From Spirochaetaceae bacterium UBA6243 (GTDB lineage: Bacteria > Spirochaetota > Spirochaetia > Treponematales > Rectinemataceae), in the NCBI GenBank assembly GCA_002441395.1, contig DJVZ01000045.1:8100-72099 (forward strand): a stretch of DNA of 64,000 nt. Reading direction: 5' to 3'. The first letter of the stretch is position 1, and each line of letters opens with the position of its first letter. Positions 51,762 to 58,556 of this stretch are shown here, piece by piece. The notes beneath the pieces are model-generated. The model was not told the origin of the DNA. It worked only from the letters and a program-made list of their open reading frames with translations, and did not search any database. Made by a program: the position numbers and the translations under genes.

Positions 51762-51983
51762 TTATCCAGGGCGCTTCCCGAGAAATTTTCCAGTTAATCC
51801 CTGTATGAGCGGACCTTGAAGAGATTGACCATAAAATCCGATCCATAGAGAATACGGCGCGACACTTTCTCCGCCGCATACCGTCCCAAAAATGAAAGAG
51901 GCGACAGGCTGCGAAAGGCACATAAGTATCAACAGTGACCAGCAGCAATGCCGCGCATTTTGCTCATGGTGGGCAGGTATCAT
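51762..51983 (-). other. Gene-poor gap with a possible small secreted-protein frame
   Basis: The 379-nt stretch 51690-52068 contains no firm gene. On the minus strand, a 73-residue frame starting at 51983 has a hydrophobic segment (SLLILMCLSQPVASF) that could be a signal peptide, followed by an aromatic-rich tail. It has no ribosome site. It could be a decayed gene fragment or chance. On the plus strand nothing is supported except the AT-rich upstream region of the next gene (TATTATACA near 52038). Confidence 0.25.
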
Positions 51984-52068
51984 TTTTTCATATCTCAGGC
52001 CAGAATGCGGGGATGAAAAAAAATCAGATTCAATGTATATTATACACAGATCATACGAAGGAAGAACA

Positions 52069-52506
52069 ATGATGCAAGCTGATGTCGAAGCATTTTGGGC
52101 TAATTTCGAACAGGAAATCGGCGAGACAATACTCTCGAAGACCATGGGCCAGCATTTCAGCTCGCGGAAATCACAGGGGGAATGGGGCCTTCTTGTGCTC
52201 ACGGGCTCAGCGATTCGCTTTCGCCCGACTCCGGGAGAAAACTGGTTTCAATCGCTTTTCAGAATGGCCGCACCAAAAGTTCCGCAGGAGCCTCTTTCTG
52301 ACATCGTACTTCCCTTAGCCTTCATCACGGCGATCGAATTGCCTAAAAAGCGCTTCTTCGACTTCCTTTTCAGCCCGCCTTTTACTGTATTTACGCTGCG
52401 GTATCGACTCGGCGAGGAAGAAAAAAGCTTGTTGTTGGGGGCTGATCCAAAATCCGAATTCTTTGACAAACTCCTTGCAGAACTTCCTGTTTTGAATGGA
52501 ACATGA
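52069..52506 (+). CDS. Hypothetical PH-like protein
   Basis: 145 residues, no signal peptide or membrane segment. The middle and end (GLLVLTGSAIRFRP, then FTVFTLRYRLG, then a final amphipathic helix SEFFDKLLAEL) alternate like a seven-stranded PH/GRAM-type beta barrel capped by a helix. No known family is recognised with certainty. AAGGA lies about 7 nt before the ATG at 52069. The long frame starting at 51892 is rejected for lack of a start signal. It ends with an ATGA overlap onto the HD-domain gene, so the two products are probably made together. Confidence 0.6.
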   Translation: MMQADVEAFWANFEQEIGETILSKTMGQHFSSRKSQGEWGLLVLTGSAIRFRPTPGENWFQSLFRMAAPKVPQEPLSDIVLPLAFITAIELPKKRFFDFLFSPPFTVFTLRYRLGEEEKSLLLGADPKSEFFDKLLAELPVLNGT

Positions 52507-53588
52507 GCGACATTTATCAACAGCTTGAAGATACAAACATTCTTTTTTTTGAATATGGTATCACGGCGATCGACGCCTATTACGATGAAAAGCCTCGCCC
52601 GATTCGGTTTCTTGTAGTGCAGGGTTCCGTGATCGAGCTAGCCCGCTGCTTTGGCGAACTGCAATATCCGGCCCTGCCCTATGCCGATGCCTCGTTTCAG
52701 GAAGAGGCGAGATTCCTCTGCACCGAGAATGCGCTTGAAGACGATCTCGGCGGACCATGGATGAATTTCCGCAAGAATCCTCTGAACGGCATATTTTACG
52801 ACAAAGACAATATCTATGATGAACTAAGGGCCCGGACTCTTCCGTCGCGTTATGCAAAATCAGAACGAAGCCTTTTTGACGCCGCAATATTTGCGACACT
52901 CCGTGAAACCCTTATGCCGGAATCCGAAGAACTTGTCATCCCTGCATCTACGTCTGTTCTTTTTCAAAAAGACTTGCTCATCAGCATTCTCTCCGGCCCC
53001 TACCCCGCCTCCGGCTTTGAACTTCTCAAGCGGAGCGGCTTTATTGCGCGGGAATGGCCGGAATTGGCTCTCCTCGATGAGGTCGATCATTCGAAAGATT
53101 TCCATCCCGAAGGAAATGGCTGGAACCATACCATGCAGACATTTTCGTACAGGAAAGACCGCGACCTCACCCTCTCCCTGGCACTGCTTCTCCATGATAT
53201 CGGGAAGCCGGAATCCCAAAGCCGTGAAGGCAGACGTTTCGATCAGCATGCTGAACTGGGTGCCCGCCGCGCAAGGAAATTCCTTTCGCGCTTGGGCTTC
53301 CCCAAAGGAATTCAGGAGGATGTCGGATTTCTTATCCGCTACCACATGATGCCGGCGGCGCTTGCGGTTCTGCCAATTCAAAAGACCGAAGCATTGATTA
53401 CCGACGCTCGTTTCCCTGCGCTGCTTGAGCTTTTCCGCTGCGACGAATTTTCCAGTTTTAAAGACCCTGAACGCTATTACGAGGCATGCAATGCCTACCA
53501 GACAATCCGGCGCAACATGAAAAATCCTTACAGGAATGCTGACGGCTCAAAACAACGTGCAAACAAGCGTCCCCCTTCGCATTATTAA
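52503..53588 (+). CDS. HD-domain protein resembling the tail of CCA-adding enzymes
   Basis: 361 residues. The C-terminal half matches the HD region found in class II tRNA nucleotidyltransferases: HPEGNGWNHTM (201-211), the pair H231-D232 in LLLHDIGKPE, DQHAELGARRA and FLIRYHMMP. The N-terminal half lacks the nucleotidyltransferase signature (GGxVRD and DxD), so it is not a CCA-adding enzyme. It may be a phosphodiesterase or phosphatase that lost its polymerase part. Translational coupling with the PH-like gene upstream suggests a shared function. Confidence 0.7.
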   Translation: MSDIYQQLEDTNILFFEYGITAIDAYYDEKPRPIRFLVVQGSVIELARCFGELQYPALPYADASFQEEARFLCTENALEDDLGGPWMNFRKNPLNGIFYDKDNIYDELRARTLPSRYAKSERSLFDAAIFATLRETLMPESEELVIPASTSVLFQKDLLISILSGPYPASGFELLKRSGFIAREWPELALLDEVDHSKDFHPEGNGWNHTMQTFSYRKDRDLTLSLALLLHDIGKPESQSREGRRFDQHAELGARRARKFLSRLGFPKGIQEDVGFLIRYHMMPAALAVLPIQKTEALITDARFPALLELFRCDEFSSFKDPERYYEACNAYQTIRRNMKNPYRNADGSKQRANKRPPSHY

Positions 53589-53613
53589 ATCCGCCATATT
53601 GTGTCCAGAACCC

Positions 53614-54828
53614 TTAGGAGGCGAACATCCAGGGGCTGTAAGAGAGCACCCAGCGGGGGGGCTTGAATGTGCCCAGTTCTCCATAATGTTCAATCAGTAC
53701 GTTGACGATTCGCTGATCGAGAGGCATCTGCTTCATCTTTTCAAAGGCGCTCGAAGGGTGTATGGGATTGCGGTAAGGACGTTCGCCTACAAGCGCCTCG
53801 AAAACATCGACTACCGCAATGATCTTCGATTCCAAAGGTATTTCTTTCCCTTTCAGACCATCCGGATAACCGGAACCGTCTTCTCTTTCGTGATGATGCA
53901 ACACAATGTTGCTTAAATGTTCAAATTCCTTAAAGCTTCTGAGAATTCGCGCGGATATCACGGGATGCTGTTTCATCTGGGCAAACTCTTTGGAATCGAG
54001 CTTGCCTGTCTTCGTGACAATGCTTGTAGACACACCAATCTTGCCAATGTCATGAAGCAGCGCCGCCACATATAAATTCTTCAGCCGTTTGCCTTTAAAT
54101 CCAAGCTTTTTCCCTACAAAGAGCGCAAATATTGCAACATTTCTCGAATGGCTGGCCGACACTTTCTCTGTCTGCTCAAAAAGATATATAATCGATTCAA
54201 GGCCTCGGGTATCAAGGAAGAAATCGCTTTTACGGAAATAATGCTGCAAAATAAACCATACGATCAAGCTGGTCAGCAATGCCATAAAAGCAATATTCCA
54301 TAGGCTGAAGAAGGGAACGCTCGGAGAGACAGGGATGCCGTATATGGTCTTGCGTCCGTGTACCGTATCGATTCTGAACTCGTGAGGCGAGACGATATCG
54401 AGCAGGTTCTGAGCCTGGATGACCGTCACAGCAAAAGTATTCGGCGCCGTTTTTGTTTCGTCATCATTTCGAATGGGGTATTCAATCCGTAGAAGCTCAC
54501 CATCCAATGTGATGACGAAATTTTCCTCCGGCGGGATTCCCTGACCAATTTCCAATGAGTCGATGAGAGGAAAACTTTCCTTCGCATCCTGCGCGAGCTC
54601 ATTCGCTTCGGCAAGTTTGCCTTCCATAATCAAATCATATAATCCTGTCCACGCAAAATAGCCGTTGTAGACTGCAGATGCCTGCAAATCAATCACACTT
54701 TTCAATGCATGATCGATTGTGTCGAAATTGCGGTCTGCAACATATCTTTGCACACCATAAAAAGCCACTCCAACCACAAGTATGGTAACAAGGGTTATTA
54801 TAATAGGAACAAATAACTTTCTTTTCAT
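53614..54828 (-). CDS. Membrane HD-GYP phosphodiesterase
   Basis: 404 residues. One membrane helix (about 7-25), a roughly 145-residue extracytoplasmic sensor of CHASE4-like size and a second membrane helix (about 176-196) precede a cytoplasmic HD-GYP domain. The HD pair is H259-D260 in LLHDIGKIG. HHHEREDGSGYP (311-322) contains the GYP triad. The intact motif predicts hydrolysis of cyclic di-GMP. The sensed signal is unknown. AGGAAAAG lies before the ATG. It is co-directional with the DUF2007 and aminopeptidase genes. Confidence 0.9.
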   Translation of the reverse strand: MKRKLFVPIIITLVTILVVGVAFYGVQRYVADRNFDTIDHALKSVIDLQASAVYNGYFAWTGLYDLIMEGKLAEANELAQDAKESFPLIDSLEIGQGIPPEENFVITLDGELLRIEYPIRNDDETKTAPNTFAVTVIQAQNLLDIVSPHEFRIDTVHGRKTIYGIPVSPSVPFFSLWNIAFMALLTSLIVWFILQHYFRKSDFFLDTRGLESIIYLFEQTEKVSASHSRNVAIFALFVGKKLGFKGKRLKNLYVAALLHDIGKIGVSTSIVTKTGKLDSKEFAQMKQHPVISARILRSFKEFEHLSNIVLHHHEREDGSGYPDGLKGKEIPLESKIIAVVDVFEALVGERPYRNPIHPSSAFEKMKQMPLDQRIVNVLIEHYGELGTFKPPRWVLSYSPWMFAS

Positions 54829-54850
54829 TAAACTTTTCCTGATATAAAAA

Positions 54851-55078
54851 TTACTTTTCTATTTTCTTATGCTCCTTGAAATTTGCCACGATTGCTTCAG
54901 CATCTGTTTCGGCGTCATCAGGGACAATCACCTTTGCGCCTTTCGGCTCTATCGAATAAAACGGATTAATGTCCAGCATCTGATCGGAGAGCAATTCTGC
55001 AGGAATGCCCGCGGATTCGAGCATAGTCTTCACAACAATTGCATCTTCGAGAAATGCCGATACGAATACTGTCTTCAT
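54851..55078 (-). CDS. DUF2007-family putative signal-transducing protein
   Basis: 75 residues that fit the short DUF2007 fold, with start MKTVFVSAFLEDAIVVKTML and a PDDAETDAEAIVANF end. The family is predicted to bind ligand or partner proteins in signalling, without a proven activity. It overlaps the aminopeptidase gene by 4 nt and precedes the HD-GYP gene by 22 nt, so the three form one transcript. Confidence 0.75.
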   Translation of the reverse strand: MKTVFVSAFLEDAIVVKTMLESAGIPAELLSDQMLDINPFYSIEPKGAKVIVPDDAETDAEAIVANFKEHKKIEK

Positions 55079-56493
55079 ATTCCTGACCTTGCTTTTTCCA
55101 GTGCTTCAGCTTTTTTATCGAATGCCGGGCCCAAGCGCCGCGCACCACTTTCCGTGATGCACCAGTCTTCCTCGATGCGCATGCCACCAACGGACATCCA
55201 CTTCTCGATGATATCATATTTTAGAAAGTCTTTGCAAATATTTTCCGCTCGCCATTTCTGGACAAGCTGAGGAATAAAATATATGCCAGGTTCGACGGAG
55301 TGCACCATTCCGGGCTTGAGCGTTTTTGCGAGCCTGAGCGAGCGCAGGCCAAACTGATCGCTTCTCCTGAGTTCCTCGCCATATCCCACATAGTCTTCGC
55401 CCAAACCTTCCATGTCATGTACATCAAGGCCTATCTGGTGCCCAAGCCCATGAGGGAAAAAGAGCGCGTGGGCCCCGGCTTCAACCGCCTCATGTGGGTC
55501 ACCGCGCATCAGCCCCAACGAGATAAGTCCTTTCGCAATGGCCAGCGAAGCTGTCTTATGGATGTCAATGAATCGCACACCGGGAGCCAATGCCCTCGCG
55601 GTGGTCTCAAAGGCCTGGTACAACACCTCATATATCGCACGGGCCTGCGTTCCAAGCCGGGGGCCCACCGGAAAAGTCGTCGTCAGGTCACCCGCATATC
55701 CGGAAGGCATCTCCACGCCGGCATCGAGCAAAAAAGTATCTTGTGCAGTGGCGGCATACCCAGTGGGCGAATTATGGAGGACAGCGCCCCTGCATGTCGC
55801 GATAGTCGCAAAGCTGAGTTCGCAGCCCTGCGCGCTTGCGCGTGAAAGAACGTAGTCGGCGGCGGCTTTCTCCGTCCATCCTGGTTCAAGAGAATGCAGA
55901 AGATCTTCGTGGATGGCCTTAGTGATGGCCACGGCGCGCTCAATCTCAGCAATTTCTTCAGGCCCCTTGATTTCCCGTACGCCAACAAGGGCCAGGATGA
56001 CACGCGGATCGACAAACTGGCGCAGGAGGTCGCGCCGAGCGGAATCGCCCTGGCTGAACAGTTCAGCCAGCTTGTCCGCCTGTTCGCTGCGGTAAGAGGG
56101 GAGAATAAAAAGCGGCTCTTGCTTGGCAAGCCTGTCCGCCACCAGAGAATGCAGTGCGGAAAACGGCGACGAATAATCGATTCCGGCTTTGTATGCAAGC
56201 TCTTTGGAAGAAGGCAGTTCACCTGTCCAAATAATATCATCCAGACTTGGTTCGTCTGCATACAAACAGGTGCGCCCGGTTTCGATGTCGAGAGAATATC
56301 CAAAATCAGGAAAACCTGTGCCCACAAAATAGAGCCACGACGAATCTTGCCTGAAAGGATAGCAATTTGAGGGATAGTTGCGCGGGGATTCACTGTTGGC
56401 AAGCAAAATGAATGTCCCCCGTGTAATTCCGCGCTCACAAAGAGCGCGAATGAATGCCTCTTTTCTTTTTATATATATTTCACGCGTAAACAT
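55075..56493 (-). CDS. pepP: M24-family Xaa-Pro aminopeptidase
   Basis: 472 residues from ATG 56493. An N-terminal aminopeptidase-P domain (about 1-165) is followed by the pita-bread catalytic domain. The five metal ligands are present: two Asp in LLDAGVEMPSGYAGDLT, His in HGLGHQIG, Glu in VEPGIYF and Glu in RIEEDWC. It removes the residue before proline at peptide N-termini. The start at 56493 is supported by a consensus promoter whose -10 box ends 6 nt upstream. The longer frame to 56601 crosses that promoter and is rejected. Confidence 0.92.
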   Translation of the reverse strand: MFTREIYIKRKEAFIRALCERGITRGTFILLANSESPRNYPSNCYPFRQDSSWLYFVGTGFPDFGYSLDIETGRTCLYADEPSLDDIIWTGELPSSKELAYKAGIDYSSPFSALHSLVADRLAKQEPLFILPSYRSEQADKLAELFSQGDSARRDLLRQFVDPRVILALVGVREIKGPEEIAEIERAVAITKAIHEDLLHSLEPGWTEKAAADYVLSRASAQGCELSFATIATCRGAVLHNSPTGYAATAQDTFLLDAGVEMPSGYAGDLTTTFPVGPRLGTQARAIYEVLYQAFETTARALAPGVRFIDIHKTASLAIAKGLISLGLMRGDPHEAVEAGAHALFFPHGLGHQIGLDVHDMEGLGEDYVGYGEELRRSDQFGLRSLRLAKTLKPGMVHSVEPGIYFIPQLVQKWRAENICKDFLKYDIIEKWMSVGGMRIEEDWCITESGARRLGPAFDKKAEALEKARSGI

Positions 56494-56499
56494 ACGTAT

Positions 56500-56528
56500 A
56501 TTGTATGAGTTCCCGAGATAGTGGTCAA
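56500..56528 (-). promoter_or_regulatory. Leaderless promoter for Xaa-Pro aminopeptidase
   Basis: Minus strand: TTGACC (56523-56528), 17-nt spacer, TACAAT (56500-56505), then exactly 6 nt (56494-56499) to the ATG. Confidence 0.75.
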
Positions 56529-56654
56529 TCTGGAGAAGGTTTGAGAATGCCAGAATGCGGTTCTGCATGAGTGAAGACGGATCCTTCGCAATAGAAGGCA
56601 AAATACATGCTTTCGCTACAGAGATACGCGTTTTATTAGGGTAATCTTATCCAA

Positions 56655-57008
56655 ATGGACTATGTGCGATATTGCCTTGCATCCAATCTGCGGCTGAGAA
56701 GAAGCATTCTTCAAATGTCTCAGGAAGAGCTGGCCCATCTGGCAAACCTTTCGCCAGGATTTATCGCCAATTTGGAAACAGGAAGAAATTTCCCATCGAG
56801 CAAAGCAATACTCAAGATTTCGTCTGCACTCAAAATTGAACCATGGAAACTTTTTCTCGATCCGCAAAAGCAAGACATGTTCTTTACACGCGACGAAGTA
56901 TTTCAATGGCTGGAAGACTCCCGTGAGCGATTGCTGGGGCTTTCTCCAAAACAAGACGAACAGAACGACGAATCCCAGTCAAGCGACGACGCTTCACCCC
57001 AAGATTGA
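56655..57008 (+). CDS. XRE-family helix-turn-helix regulator
   Basis: 117 residues. Residues of about 5-65 form a Cro/CI-type HTH: SQEELAHLANLSPGFIANLE is the turn and recognition helix, and SKAILKISSALKI the following helices. The remainder is charged, ending in an acidic Ser/Asp tail. No ligand domain is seen. Its TGA stop is embedded in the -35 box (TTGACA) of the next gene's promoter, so repression or activation of the M16 gene would be simple in position, though unproven. TAATCT lies 7 nt before the ATG without a good -35. Confidence 0.82.
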   Translation: MDYVRYCLASNLRLRRSILQMSQEELAHLANLSPGFIANLETGRNFPSSKAILKISSALKIEPWKLFLDPQKQDMFFTRDEVFQWLEDSRERLLGLSPKQDEQNDESQSSDDASPQD

Positions 57009-57033
57009 CAATGTGTGTTTCGCTTTTTACTAT
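57005..57033 (+). promoter_or_regulatory. Consensus leaderless promoter for M16-family gene
   Basis: TTGACA (57005-57010), 17-nt spacer, TACTAT (57028-57033), then exactly 6 nt to a GTG at 57040. This is the best promoter of the window by consensus. The -35 box overlaps the stop codon of the XRE gene. Confidence 0.8.
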
Positions 57034-57039
57034 GAAAGA

Positions 57040-58500
57040 GTGAAACATAAGTACGCATGTCTGTTAATAATAACTTTGCTTGTAAGCTTCGCAGCGATGC
57101 CTCCGGCTTTTGCCGAGCCTGAAATCAAGACGCTTGCAAATGGACTGACTGTATTTCTCAATCCTATCGAAGGTGAAGAGAATGTTGCCGTTGTCCTTGC
57201 CTTCCATGCAGGCGCAGACGCTCAAACGGCGCCGGTGGCGGGCCTGTTCAAATTCCTGGAGTACGCGCTGTTCAACGGCCCTGCGACAAAGCCAGGCATT
57301 TCCGAACCTGCTCTGGCTATCGATGTTCTTGAGCCGAACAGTATTGAAGGTGGCTCAAGTATCGATCGCTTCGAATTTGGTTTTTCTTCAAAAAAAGAAA
57401 ATCTCGTGCCCGCCCTCGATACTCTGCTGTATCTCTTTTCTCAAGAGCGCAGGGAATTCATTTTCGCACAGACAGATGGTATTGAGTATGCCCGGCAGGC
57501 CACCCGCGCGCTTATTCAGAATGAGCTTTCCGACAGCGATATGCTGAGCAATATGGCGATTACAAAAAAATTATTCGCAAAAGAACCATATCGGCTCGAC
57601 ACGCTTGGCGCTGATTATGTGATCGAAAAAGTGGATGCTTCCCAATTGAAGAGCTTCGCTTCATTATGGCTCGTTCCCAATAACGCGTGTATTGCAATAG
57701 CAGGCGGATTCGACAAAGAACAGGTTCTTGCTCTTGTCGATCAGCGGTTCGGACAACTTTCAAAAGCACGAAACCCCTGGCCGGCAGGACTGGCAACATT
57801 TCCGAAGCCTGGCGTCAGTCGCCCCGTTTTCCTTGTTTTCCCTGACAGCGGCATCCCCACGGGCCAAATGGAGATCGAAATACGCTATCGGGGGCCTGAC
57901 CCAAAAGATACACACGCATATACTTCGGCTCTCATGCTTCAGGAACTTGCCAATGCTCCCTCATCCCGGTTCCAGACCGCCGTACGCAAAGGAATGCCAA
58001 AAGATTCAGACCCTGAGAATCTCCGCATTGTCTATACACCGACGCGAAATTCCTCCTGGCTCGCTATCGAATCGATGCTCTCCGTGCCGGCAGGGAAAAG
58101 ACCCGCCGACCTTGTCTTCACCTTCAAAGAACTGGTCCGCAGCACCGAACTCTATATGATAAAGGCCAACGCCTCATATTTTCCGGCGGCCGAATACCAG
58201 AAGGCCCGCGAGTCCCTTCTTGAAAAGAAGATGGCGACCCAAGGAGATCCCCTGCAATCTGCTGCCCGTATGGTGACGCTGTGGAGCTGGGGCATACCCT
58301 CCTTCCTGTTCCAGGAGAGCGATGCCATCATGAAATCGGGACAAAAGGACATCTCGCAGTTTGTCGATACCTACGTGCAGAAAAACCTCGAGGTTGTCAT
58401 GGTGCGCATCGATCCAAATCTTTATGAAGCAAACAAAAAAAACTTTTCAAGCTATGGCTTCGAAACGATAAGCAATCAGAATGCCCTCTGGTGGCGCTGA
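57040..58500 (+). CDS. Exported M16-family protein without zinc motif
   Basis: 486 residues starting at GTG 57040. A Sec signal peptide (about 1-25, ending PPAFA) is followed by two M16-type domains of about 210 residues each. True M16 peptidases carry HxxEH in the first domain (HFLEH). Here the same place reads KFLEY (71-75), so both histidines are gone and zinc catalysis is excluded. The fold blocks GLTVFLNP and the IAGGFDKEQV loop remain. It resembles the non-catalytic partner subunit of two-chain M16 enzymes, but no active partner is in the window. The start is fixed by the leaderless promoter and the signal peptide. Confidence 0.83.
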   Translation: MKHKYACLLIITLLVSFAAMPPAFAEPEIKTLANGLTVFLNPIEGEENVAVVLAFHAGADAQTAPVAGLFKFLEYALFNGPATKPGISEPALAIDVLEPNSIEGGSSIDRFEFGFSSKKENLVPALDTLLYLFSQERREFIFAQTDGIEYARQATRALIQNELSDSDMLSNMAITKKLFAKEPYRLDTLGADYVIEKVDASQLKSFASLWLVPNNACIAIAGGFDKEQVLALVDQRFGQLSKARNPWPAGLATFPKPGVSRPVFLVFPDSGIPTGQMEIEIRYRGPDPKDTHAYTSALMLQELANAPSSRFQTAVRKGMPKDSDPENLRIVYTPTRNSSWLAIESMLSVPAGKRPADLVFTFKELVRSTELYMIKANASYFPAAEYQKARESLLEKKMATQGDPLQSAARMVTLWSWGIPSFLFQESDAIMKSGQKDISQFVDTYVQKNLEVVMVRIDPNLYEANKKNFSSYGFETISNQNALWWR

Positions 58501-58556
58501 GCCACGCCGGCGCAGGGGCGCCCTTCTCCCCCCTTGCCGATTGGCTGGACAGCGCG

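Noticed and set aside
51892..52068. N-terminal extension of the PH-like protein
   Set aside because: The upstream part has no ribosome site, is Cys/Trp-rich unlike the rest, and the ATG at 52069 has AAGGA at the right distance.
56616..56954. Minus-strand frame opposite the XRE gene
   Set aside because: No start signal, and the plus-strand HTH pattern is clear.
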